A stretch of DNA of 20,591 bases from JAIRTY01 sp050257395 (lineage in GTDB: Bacteria; Actinomycetota; Actinomycetes; Streptosporangiales; Streptosporangiaceae). Where the stretch lies: NCBI GenBank assembly GCA_050257395.1, contig JBLMWU010000196.1, positions 1 to 20,591 on the forward strand, in the 5' to 3' direction. Each line of letters starts with the position of its first letter. Position 1 is the stretch's first letter. Shown here in pieces: positions 13,556 through 19,815 of this stretch. The notes below the pieces were generated by a model. The model saw only the letters and a list, made by a program, of their open reading frames with translations, was not told where the DNA came from and searched no databases. Both the position numbers and the translations under genes were made by a program.

Positions 13556-13561
13556 AGCCTA
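13556..13561 (-). promoter_or_regulatory. -10 hexamer TAGGCT of the LpqC-like gene
   Basis: On the minus strand TAGGCT is followed by 7 nt and ATG 13548, with no clear ribosome-binding site, the leaderless layout seen elsewhere in the window. Confidence 0.45.
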
Positions 13562-13678
13562 GGCGGGCTGCCCGCGCCGGCTGCCCGGTCCCGGCGAATC
13601 CCCGGCAACACCCCAGCGCTTTCCCAGGATCCTTACCGGTCCCCCGGGCCGGGGGATCCCGCGGCCTTCGCTGTCACC

Positions 13679-13713
13679 GGGCACAGGTCCCGCCGGAAGG
13701 GACTTTCGGCCCT
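13679..13713. promoter_or_regulatory. DosR/DevR-type box with a weaker neighbour
   Basis: AGGGACTTTCGGCCCT at 13698-13713 fits the dormancy-regulator pattern GGGACTTTNGNCCC exactly. About 20 bp away, GGGCACAGGTCCC at 13679-13691 is a shorter inverted version (GGGAC...CCC on the minus strand) that is one base too short for the pattern. Paired boxes two helical turns apart are usual for this regulator family. The nearest downstream gene is the LpqC-like lipoprotein, about 140 bp from the box to its -10. Confidence 0.45.
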
Positions 13714-13894
13714 GCGCGCCGGCCAGCGGGAAGCGATGGTATGGAGGTGCAGGGAGGGACCCCGGCAGGACGCGGGGATGCGGGATGGTAACCCGCACAC
13801 CACGCAATCTGGATCCGCGAGAAGCCGGATCGGGGCCCCTCCCTCTAGCGTGCCCGCCAGGCCCGGGCAGCTGGGTCCCGGGAGCGCGGCCGGG

Positions 13895-14170
13895 TCAGTC
13901 GGGGACGAGCGCCTCGTTCCAGCCGTGCACGTGCCAGGACTGGACCACGCCATTCAGGACGAAGGGGTCGCCCGCGGCGAACTCCTCCGCGGCTGCCCGG
14001 GTCCGGAAGACCGACATCGCCCCGTCCTGCTGCGGGTCCTCGAACGTGCCGAGCATGAGCAGGTCACCGCGTGCGTGGAACGCCTCGTACCAGGCCTTGT
14101 GCGCGGCGAAGTGCGCCGGGGCCTTCGCGCGGACGTCATCGGCGGACTTGTAGAACAGCACGTATTTCAC
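13895..14170 (-). CDS. YciI-family (YCII-related) protein
   Basis: With the GTG at 14170 this is a 91-residue protein that reads as a whole YCII-related domain. It has KYVLFYKSADDVRAKAPAHF at the N-terminus, then AFHARGDLLMLGTFEDPQ, VFRTRAAAEEFAAGDPFVLN and the last strand SWHVHGWNEAL. The conserved His (AHFAAHK) and Asp (AGDPF) are present. The reaction is unknown; many members are single-domain and appear beside unrelated enzymes. It starts 19 bp after the stop of the MalY-like gene on the same strand and has no promoter of its own that I can see, so it is probably cotranscribed with it. The frame continues upstream to 14212, but that would overlap the aminotransferase and is not family-like. 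Confidence 0.82.
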   Translation of the reverse strand: MKYVLFYKSADDVRAKAPAHFAAHKAWYEAFHARGDLLMLGTFEDPQQDGAMSVFRTRAAAEEFAAGDPFVLNGVVQSWHVHGWNEALVPD

Positions 14171-14189
14171 CAGCTCAGCTTCGCACGCC

Positions 14190-15362
14190 TCAGCGGCTGG
14201 CGAGCGCGGCACCCAGCCGGCGGACGATCTCCGTCAGGACCGGCCGCGGGGTGGCGAAGTTGAGCCGGATGTGCCCCCTGCCCGCCTCGCCGAAGGCAGG
14301 GCCGTCGTTCACCATGACCCTGGCCTTGTCCAGGAAGAACTCGCCGGGGCTGTCGCCCAGGCCGAGCGGCCGGCAGTCGATCCAGGCCAGGTACGTCCCC
14401 TCGGGCGGCTGGTACCCAGCGCCGGGCAGGTGCCCGGCCAGCAGCTCCGCCAGCAGCACCCGGTTGCCGTCGAGGTAACCGACCACGTCAGCGAGCCAGC
14501 CGCCGCCCGACGCGAACGCGGCCGTGTTGGCGCGCACGCCGGGGGTGCTCGCGCCGTGCTCGGTCAGCCTGCTCACGGCGGCCCAGGCCTCGGCGTCCTG
14601 CTCGCTGGTGAGGATGATCTGCGCGCACTTGAGGCCGGGCAGGTTCCAGCCTTTGGAGGCCGACGTCGCGGTGATCGCCTGCGCCGCCGCCCGGGCGGAG
14701 ACCGAGGCGTAGGGGATGTGCCGGTGACCGGGGTAGACCAGCGGTGCGTGGATCTCGTCGGCGAAGACCCGGCCGCCGTGCCGGGCCACGACCTCCGACA
14801 CCGCGGCCAGTTCGGCACGCGTGTACACGCGGCCGACCGGGTTGCACGGGTTGCACAGGATCAGCAGGTGGCCGCCGGCCCGGAAGGCCGCGTCGATGCC
14901 GTCCAGGTCGAGCACGAGCCGTCCGTCCTGCGCGGCCATGGGCACCTGGATGATCTCCCGGCCGAGCAGCGGCGGCACGCTGAGGAACGGCATGTACGCG
15001 GGGGTGGGCAGGATCACCGGGCTGCCCGGCCGGGAAAAGACGGTGATCGCCGTTTCCAGGCCCTTGATGACGTCGGCCATCGGCCGGATCCGCTCGGCCG
15101 GCACGTCCCAGCCGTGCTGTTCGCGCAGCCAGGTGGCGCAGGCCTGGGCCATCCCGTCGACCGCGGCCGGGGACAGGTAGCCGTAGTCGCGCCGGGCGAT
15201 CACGTCCCGCAGGGCCGCCTCGACCGCGGGCGCGGTCCCGAAATCCATCTCGGCGACGAACGCGCCGAGCACGTCCGGGCCGGCGTAGGTCCACTTCAGG
15301 CCGCCCCGGCTCCGCAGTTCCCGGACGGAGACCCGGTCCTGGGCGGCGGAGAAAGCGGTCAC
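14190..15362 (-). CDS. MalY/PatB-type PLP-dependent aminotransferase / cystathionine beta-lyase
   Basis: The 390-residue protein is a fold-type I PLP enzyme of the MalY/PatB branch, which cleaves C-S bonds of cystathionine or cysteine conjugates to give a thiol, pyruvate and ammonia. Family marks, numbered from the GTG at 15362, are GGLKWTYAGPDVLGAFVAEMDF (about 20-41), LCNPCNPVGRVY with Asn174, VFADEIHAPLVYPG with Asp202, and SASKGWNLPGLKCA with the PLP-binding Lys237. GHIRLNFATPRPVL near the end carries the carboxylate-binding Arg. I prefer the GTG at 15362 because a -10-like TATGCT lies 7 nt before it. The ATG at 15374, inside that hexamer, would give 394 residues. It forms a probable operon with the YciI gene and is divergent from the histidine kinase. 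Its substrate could be sulfur amino acids; related proteins also act as regulators. Confidence 0.88.
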   Translation of the reverse strand: MTAFSAAQDRVSVRELRSRGGLKWTYAGPDVLGAFVAEMDFGTAPAVEAALRDVIARRDYGYLSPAAVDGMAQACATWLREQHGWDVPAERIRPMADVIKGLETAITVFSRPGSPVILPTPAYMPFLSVPPLLGREIIQVPMAAQDGRLVLDLDGIDAAFRAGGHLLILCNPCNPVGRVYTRAELAAVSEVVARHGGRVFADEIHAPLVYPGHRHIPYASVSARAAAQAITATSASKGWNLPGLKCAQIILTSEQDAEAWAAVSRLTEHGASTPGVRANTAAFASGGGWLADVVGYLDGNRVLLAELLAGHLPGAGYQPPEGTYLAWIDCRPLGLGDSPGEFFLDKARVMVNDGPAFGEAGRGHIRLNFATPRPVLTEIVRRLGAALASR

Positions 15363-15528
15363 CGGCCGGAGCATACCGGCGCGGGCCAGTGGCCGTAACC
15401 CGGCAATCCCTACCGGCGAAAGGGGGAAAAATGCGCCGGACCGGCTCCGCATTCGGGGCGGCCGTAAAGGCGATAGTTTCGCGGCGCTCCGGCGGAAAGT
15501 TCCCCTTATCCGGCTGTTTGCGTTCATA
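15363..15528. promoter_or_regulatory. Divergent control region, less GC-rich than its surroundings
   Basis: The region holds TATGCT (15370-15375, minus strand) 7 nt before the MalY-like GTG. CATAAT (15525-15530), a near-consensus -10 on the plus strand, overlaps the kinase ATG, and a weaker GATAGT is at 15472-15477. Runs such as GGGGGAAAAA and TTCCCCTTATCC make it AT-richer than neighbouring DNA. No -35 element is convincing. Confidence 0.4.
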
Positions 15529-16731
15529 ATGCTGCCTTGGGAACTGCCCGGCACGGGGGAGCGATTGCAGGAGATCAAAGGCGGCTGGCGCTTCGTGCTG
15601 CGCGGACGTGACGCAGGCAGCGGCGCTTCCGATCTGGCACTCCGCAGGCTTACCAGCCGATTTGCAATTGCGCTGCGGCTGTTCAGCGCAATCGCATTTG
15701 CGGTCGCCGGGCCGCTGGCCGCGACCGGCCCGGTTTCCGCTCCCCCGCTCGCCGCCGTGCTGGCCGTTCTTTGCGGATGGTCGGTGATATTCGCGTGGCT
15801 GGTGTGGCGCAGAGGGCTAATCGCGCCGCTGGTGCTCGCCGACGCCGCCGTGATTCTCGCGCTGCTTTCCGTGCACCAGCGGGTCGTGCCGGCCGCGGTC
15901 ATCGCCGCCGGCACCACCTGGATGCTGCCGCTCGCGAGCACCGTGGTCTTCATCGCCCAGCTGGCGTTCCCGCCGGTGGCGGGGGTGCCGCTGGGCCTGG
16001 CGGTGACGGCGGTGTACGTGGCCACGGTGCCGCGGCCTGCCGACGCCCCGTTCCTGGTGCTGCAGACGGTGCTGACGGCGGCCATGATGGCGCTGGTGCG
16101 CGGCGGCGGGCGGAGCGCGGACGCCCTGCTCGCCCAGCGGCTGCAGGCGGAGCAGGAACTGCTCGCGGACCAGGCACGCCGCGCTGACCAGCGGGAGCAG
16201 TACCGCCAGCTGCACGACACCATCCTGTCCACGCTGACCATCACCGGGTCCGGGACGTATCGCGGGCCGTCCCCCGTGCTGGCCGCCCAGGCCGCCCGGG
16301 ACCTGCTGGTGCTGCGCGCGCAGCCAGCGATGCCGGGCGCCCCGGCCGTGGCGGCCGCCGCGCGCGGCGGCGCGCTGGGGGCGGGCGCGGCGGCCGCCGC
16401 TCCGCTCCGGGTGCGGGTGTCGGACGCCCGGGCCGGCACGGTGCCGGCGCCGGTGGCCGAGCGGTTCGCCGAATGCGCGGGCGAGGCCCTGCGGAACGTG
16501 CTCCAGCACGCCGGGGTGCCCGAGGCCGAGGTGCGGGCGCGGCAGGAGGACGGCCGGCACGTGGTGGAGGTGATCGACCACGGGCAGGGCTTCGACCCGC
16601 GGGCGGTCCCCCGCGCGCGGCGGGGCATCCGGGAGTCCATCCGCGGCCGGATGGCGGCCGCGGGCGGCACCGCGTCGGTGTCCAGCGAACCGGGCGCCGG
16701 CACCACGGTCACCCTGCGGTGGCCGGCGTGA
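15529..16731 (+). CDS. Sensor histidine kinase (NarL-type partner class), membrane-bound
   Basis: The 400-residue protein has several hydrophobic helices (about 45-190, roughly five or six), then a short coiled coil (about 195-225). The phospho-acceptor is in REQYRQLHDTILSTLT (His229). The ATPase domain keeps its N-box ALRNVLQHAG (Asn323), G1 box VIDHGQGFDP (Asp350), RGIRESIRGRMAAAGG and the G2-like GAGTTVTLRW. It should autophosphorylate and pass phosphate to the NarL-type regulator two genes downstream. The start is uncertain: ATG 15529 has no ribosome-binding site and overlaps a -10-like CATAAT, while an in-frame TTG at 15565 has GGGGGA 4 nt upstream. About the first 110 codons use many A/T third positions (GCA, TTT, ATT, CTT, AGA, CTA), unlike the rest. 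The stop overlaps the next start as GTGA. Confidence 0.88.
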   Translation: MLPWELPGTGERLQEIKGGWRFVLRGRDAGSGASDLALRRLTSRFAIALRLFSAIAFAVAGPLAATGPVSAPPLAAVLAVLCGWSVIFAWLVWRRGLIAPLVLADAAVILALLSVHQRVVPAAVIAAGTTWMLPLASTVVFIAQLAFPPVAGVPLGLAVTAVYVATVPRPADAPFLVLQTVLTAAMMALVRGGGRSADALLAQRLQAEQELLADQARRADQREQYRQLHDTILSTLTITGSGTYRGPSPVLAAQAARDLLVLRAQPAMPGAPAVAAAARGGALGAGAAAAAPLRVRVSDARAGTVPAPVAERFAECAGEALRNVLQHAGVPEAEVRARQEDGRHVVEVIDHGQGFDPRAVPRARRGIRESIRGRMAAAGGTASVSSEPGAGTTVTLRWPA

Positions 16732-17846
16732 CCGCCCCCGGGCCACTCACCACGGCGCAGTCCCGGCTGCTGGCCGCCCGGTACGCGCGGGCGCTGGACA
16801 TCGCCGCCGTGGTCGCCGTGGCGGGCTGGCACCTGGCCGGCGCGGGCAGTGAGCTGGCCGCCTACCTGGGCCAGTACCGCTCGCCCGTGGCCATGGTGAC
16901 GGCGTGGCTGCTGCTGGCCGCCGCCATCGCCGCCGGGGCGGTGCTGCTGCTGCGCGGCTGGCACGGCGCCTGGCCGGCCTGGGCGCTGGCCGTGACGGCG
17001 ATCGTGATCAGCACCGCGGTCGCCGCCGCCTGCCCGCCCAGCCGGATGATCCAGACCGACTGGGCCTGGGGCACCGCCGGCTGGATCGGGGTGCTGGTGC
17101 TGCTGCGCCGCCCGCTGCCCGAGCTCGGGGCGTTCCTGTCCCTGGAGGCGCTCGCCACCCTCGCCGTGCTCACCCGGGACGGGCTGCACCGCGGCAGCCT
17201 GGCCGGGTTCATCACCGTGCTGGCCGGGTCCATCGGCATCCAGCTGGCGGTCGCGGTGGCGGCGCGGGCGCTGAACGTCCCCGCCCGCCAGGCCGCGGAG
17301 GCCGCCACCCGGCAGGCCGAGGTCGCGACCAGGCGGGCCATCGCGGACAGCGTGCGCACCGCCCGGCAGGCCCGCTGGGCCGCGCTGCACGAGACGGTCG
17401 AGCCGCTGCTGCGCCAGCTCGCGGACGGGACCGCCGACCCCGGCGACCCGGCGGTCCGGCACAGCTGCGCGGTGGCGGCCGCCCGGCTGCGGCGGCTGTT
17501 CGCCGAGAGCGACGACGTGCCCGACCCGCTCGTCCACGAACTGCACGCCTGCGCCGACATCGCGCAGCGCCGCGGGGTGGCGGTGGACATCGAGACCGCG
17601 GCGGCGGTGCCGGCCTGCCCGGCCGGGATCCGGCGGGCCGCCACCGACCTGGCCATCGGCGTGCTGGCCGCCGCCCGTTCCCGGGCCCGGATCACCGTCA
17701 CCGGCGCCGGGGACGGCTTCGTCATGGGCCTGCTCGCCGACGCGCCGGCCGGCGTCCCGCTGCCGGAACCGGGCAGCGGCCTGGAGGTCAGCCGGGAACG
17801 TGACGGCGCGGATGTATGGGTGGAGGCACGGTGGAACGTGCGGTGA
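16728..17846 (+). CDS. Kinase-like membrane protein lacking ATP-binding motifs (pseudokinase)
   Basis: The 372-residue protein has the same plan as the kinase before it. About four to six hydrophobic helices (23-180) are followed by an Ala/Arg/Gln-rich coiled coil (185-215), a DHp-like helix ARWAALHETVEPLLRQL with His221 in the place of the phospho-acceptor, and a C-terminal region of ATPase size. That region has no N-box Asn (DLAIGVLAAARSRARITV stands there), no DxGxG box (GAGDGFVMGLL instead) and no G2 box. ATP binding is therefore unlikely. It may be a co-sensor or heterodimer partner for the upstream kinase, or a phosphatase-only partner; this is inference. The GTG at 16728 overlaps the kinase stop by 4 bp, and the regulator gene begins inside its 3' end. 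Confidence 0.8.
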   Translation: MTAPGPLTTAQSRLLAARYARALDIAAVVAVAGWHLAGAGSELAAYLGQYRSPVAMVTAWLLLAAAIAAGAVLLLRGWHGAWPAWALAVTAIVISTAVAAACPPSRMIQTDWAWGTAGWIGVLVLLRRPLPELGAFLSLEALATLAVLTRDGLHRGSLAGFITVLAGSIGIQLAVAVAARALNVPARQAAEAATRQAEVATRRAIADSVRTARQARWAALHETVEPLLRQLADGTADPGDPAVRHSCAVAAARLRRLFAESDDVPDPLVHELHACADIAQRRGVAVDIETAAAVPACPAGIRRAATDLAIGVLAAARSRARITVTGAGDGFVMGLLADAPAGVPLPEPGSGLEVSRERDGADVWVEARWNVR

Positions 17847-18529
17847 CCGTCACCATCGTGGAGGATCACCCGGTGGTGGTGGAGGGCATGAGCTCGTGGA
17901 TCAACTCCGACCCGGGCCAGCGGCTGCTCATCACCCGGGTGGTCCCCGACCTCGCGAGCCTGGCGGCGGCCCAGCCGGCGGCGGACGTCCTGATCGTGGA
18001 CCTGGAGCTCGGCGGGCGGCTCGTCACCCACGCCCTGCCGGCGCTGGTCGCGGCCTGGCGGCGGGTGGTGGTGTTCTCGGCGCACACCGAGCCGGGCCTG
18101 ATCCTCGACGTGCTCGACGCGGGCGCCTGCGCCTACGTGACCAAGGACGAGGGCCGGGAGTTCCTCATCGAGGCGGTGCTCGCGGCCGCCGCGGACCGGC
18201 CCTGCGTGACCCGGTCGCAGGCCCGGGCGATCCTGTCCGACGGCCGTCCCGCCCGCCCCGCGCTGTCCCCCAAGGAGCGCGAGGCGCTGCTGCTGTGGTT
18301 CCAGGGCATGTCCAAGGCCTCGGTGGGCCGGCGCATGGCGATCAGCGAGAACACGGTCCGCCAGTACATCGACCGGGCCCGGGTGAAGTACGCGGCCGCC
18401 GGGCGGGCCGCGCCCACCAAGGACGCGCTGCTGGCCCGGGCGATCGAGGACGGCCTCATCAGCCCCGGCGACATCAGCCAGTACACCTCCTACGCCGCGC
18501 AGCCGGACCAGCCGCCGCCGGGACCGTGA
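17831..18529 (+). CDS. NarL/FixJ-family response regulator
   Basis: The 232-residue protein pairs a receiver with a LuxR-type DNA-binding domain. In the receiver (about 5-122), TIVEDHPVV carries the acidic pair Glu11/Asp12, VLIVDLEL has the phospho-acceptor Asp57, VVFSAHTEPG has Ser83 and YVTKDEG has Lys105. The helix-turn-helix is at about 145-192: ALSPKEREALLLWFQGMSKA, VGRRMAISENTVRQYI and ARVKYAAAGR. It should receive phosphate from the kinase at 15529. The start is one of three: GTG 17831 (GGAGG 4 nt upstream), ATG 17816, or GTG 17843, which would overlap the preceding stop as GTGA and begin right at the first strand. The stop codon is inside a 10-bp terminator hairpin. Confidence 0.9.
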   Translation: MERAVTVTIVEDHPVVVEGMSSWINSDPGQRLLITRVVPDLASLAAAQPAADVLIVDLELGGRLVTHALPALVAAWRRVVVFSAHTEPGLILDVLDAGACAYVTKDEGREFLIEAVLAAAADRPCVTRSQARAILSDGRPARPALSPKEREALLLWFQGMSKASVGRRMAISENTVRQYIDRARVKYAAAGRAAPTKDALLARAIEDGLISPGDISQYTSYAAQPDQPPPGP

Positions 18530-18548
18530 CCCCCAGCCGGGGGTCACG
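18525..18548 (+). terminator. Perfect 10-bp hairpin overlapping the regulator's stop codon
   Basis: CGTGACCCCC (18525-18534) pairs perfectly with GGGGGTCACG (18539-18548) around the loop AGCC. The TGA stop (18527-18529) lies in the left arm. It should end the kinase/regulator operon. Confidence 0.7.
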
Positions 18549-18593
18549 ACCGGACATTCCGCCCTGGGGCATGCTGGCGTGACGGGCCCGCGG

Positions 18594-18648
18594 CCTGCCC
18601 CGGGGTTTCCGGGGGTATCCCGGGACAGGCTGCCCCCACCGGGGCAGG
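18594..18648. repeat. Long inverted repeat with nested hairpin
   Basis: CCTGCCCCGG (18594-18603) and CCGGGGCAGG (18639-18648) are perfect inverted copies around 35 bp. The interval contains a smaller CCGGG/CCCGG stem. It lies between the regulator terminator and the LigB promoter, so it may be a second terminator or an insulating structure. Confidence 0.4.
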
Positions 18649-18689
18649 GTGACGGCCGCCTGGCGCATGGCGGGCCATTCCCGGTGATC

Positions 18690-18706
18690 TTTCCGTCATA
18701 CGGAAA
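18690..18706. promoter_or_regulatory. Palindromic operator candidate TTTCCGTCATACGGAAA
   Basis: Perfect 7-bp arms TTTCCGT and ACGGAAA flank the 3-bp centre CAT. It ends 3 bp before the -35 box of the LigB promoter. Its shape resembles operators of IclR-family regulators of aromatic catabolism, but the regulator gene is not in the window. Confidence 0.6.
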
Positions 18707-18709
18707 TCG

Positions 18710-18738
18710 TTGACACTATCGTCGGAACTTCTTAGCGT
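18710..18738 (+). promoter_or_regulatory. Promoter of the LigB dioxygenase operon
   Basis: A consensus -35 TTGACA (18710-18715), a 17-bp spacer and a -10 TAGCGT (18733-18738) make this the clearest vegetative promoter in the window. The transcript would start near 18745, leaving about 40 nt before ATG 18784. Confidence 0.75.
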
Positions 18739-18783
18739 GACTGGCAGCCTGCCGTGTCCCTGCCGGGAAGCGAGGCGATGCCC

Positions 18784-19779
18784 ATGGCCGGAATCGTCAT
18801 CGGAATCGCCTCCTCGCACACGCCGCAGCTCAGTTCCGGGGTTGAATTCTGGCCCGATCACGCCGAGCGTGACCGGCGCAATCCCCTGCTGCTGGGCACG
18901 GACGCCGAGTACCACACCTATGACGAGCTGCTTGCCACCGCCGACCCGGCGCTCGCCGGCGAGCTCGGCCCAGCCGTCTGGGACGCCAAGTACGCCCGCT
19001 GCCAGGACGCCATCGGGGTGCTCCGCGCGCGGCTGGCGGCCGCGCAGCCCGACGTCGCCGTGGTGATCGGTGACGACCAGCAGGAACTCTTCCGCGACGA
19101 CGGCATCCCCGCCTTCGCGTGCTTTCTCGGTGACGAACTGGTCGACATGCCGCCCGCGCCCGCCGACCTGGCCCGCATCCCCAAGGGCATCGTGGCGGCG
19201 ATGTGGGCGGCCCACGCCGCGCAGCCGGAGGCCCATCCGGCCTGCCCCGGGCTGAGCGCGCACCTGGCCGGGTCGCTGACCGAGGCCGGCTTCGACCTGC
19301 TGGCGTTCTCCCGGCAGCCCGAGGGCCGCAGCCTGGGCCACGCGTTCACCTTCCCCCGCTACCGCCTCGGCCTGCCCGCCACGACGCCGGTGACGCCGGT
19401 GTTCGTCAACACGTACTACCCGCCGAACGTGCCATCGGCGGCCCGCTGCTACGACCTGGGCGCGGCGATCCGGGCGGCGGTGCACAGCTGGCCGGAGCCC
19501 GCCCGGGTGGCCGTCGTCGCGACCGGCGGGCTGAGCCACTTCGTCGTGGACACGGCCCTGGACCAGCGCGTGCTCACGGCGATCGGCCAGGGCGACGCCG
19601 CCGCCCTGCGGGCACTGACCCGGCGGCAGCTCCGTTCCGGCACCTCGGAAATCCTCAACTGGATCGTGGCCGCAGGGGCGCTGGCAGGCCAGCCCGCCAC
19701 CGTCGTGGACTACGTGCCCGGCTACCGGACCCCGGCAGGCACCGGCGCCGGCATGGCCTTCGCCCACTGGGGCCCGTGA
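18784..19779 (+). CDS. LigB-type class III extradiol ring-cleavage dioxygenase
   Basis: The 331-residue protein matches the LigB superfamily (catalytic subunit of protocatechuate 4,5-dioxygenase, MhpB, gallate dioxygenase), which uses Fe(II) to open catechol-type rings next to the hydroxyls. Marks are GIASSHTPQLSSG with His12, VVIGDDQQELF (about 94-104), GHAFTFPRY with His186, VATGGLSHFVVD with His252 as probable acid/base, GTSEILNWIVAAGAL with Glu289, and GYRTPAGTGAGMAFAHW at the end. Substrate is unknown. ATG 18784 has GAGG 8 nt upstream (18772-18775); ATG 18778 and GTG 18754 are in-frame options. It has its own promoter and palindrome and is the first gene of an aromatic-catabolism-like operon with the amidohydrolase frame 36 bp downstream. 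Confidence 0.88.
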   Translation: MAGIVIGIASSHTPQLSSGVEFWPDHAERDRRNPLLLGTDAEYHTYDELLATADPALAGELGPAVWDAKYARCQDAIGVLRARLAAAQPDVAVVIGDDQQELFRDDGIPAFACFLGDELVDMPPAPADLARIPKGIVAAMWAAHAAQPEAHPACPGLSAHLAGSLTEAGFDLLAFSRQPEGRSLGHAFTFPRYRLGLPATTPVTPVFVNTYYPPNVPSAARCYDLGAAIRAAVHSWPEPARVAVVATGGLSHFVVDTALDQRVLTAIGQGDAAALRALTRRQLRSGTSEILNWIVAAGALAGQPATVVDYVPGYRTPAGTGAGMAFAHWGP

Positions 19780-19815
19780 CCGGCCCGACCGCTGACCGAG
19801 AGGAGACCCGCGCCC

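Larger units (their letters stand above)
13549..13894. other. 346-bp intergenic region with inverted repeats, no gene
   Basis: No convincing gene was found. It holds the lipoprotein -10 (13556-13561), a 7-bp hairpin TCCCCCG/CGGGGGA (13640-13656) and a DosR-type box (13698-13713) with a weaker partner (13679-13691). It also has small stem-loops TGCGGG/CCCGCA (13779-13797) and GATCCG/CGGATC (13812-13831), and a CCCGGG/CCCGGG repeat (13862-13881) just after the yciI-like gene that may terminate it. Confidence 0.5.

Noticed and set aside
12494..13791. Plus-strand frames of 168 and 408 codons opposite the LpqC-like gene
   Set aside because: They are antisense shadows; the minus frame has a lipobox and a complete catalytic triad.
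13559..13807. 82-codon minus-strand frame in the intergenic region
   Set aside because: It covers the DosR-type box and hairpins, has no ribosome-binding site and is Pro/Gly/Arg-rich without any recognised motif.
13562..13894. Possible riboswitch in the gap after the YciI gene
   Set aside because: Several small stems are present, but I could not match a conserved riboswitch core. The downstream gene appears to be leaderless, so a leader riboswitch would not fit.
15363..17546. Extension of the MalY-like frame far upstream to give 1118 codons
   Set aside because: The extension runs antisense through both kinase genes and is low-complexity (Ser/Arg/Ala). Family similarity starts only after 15362.
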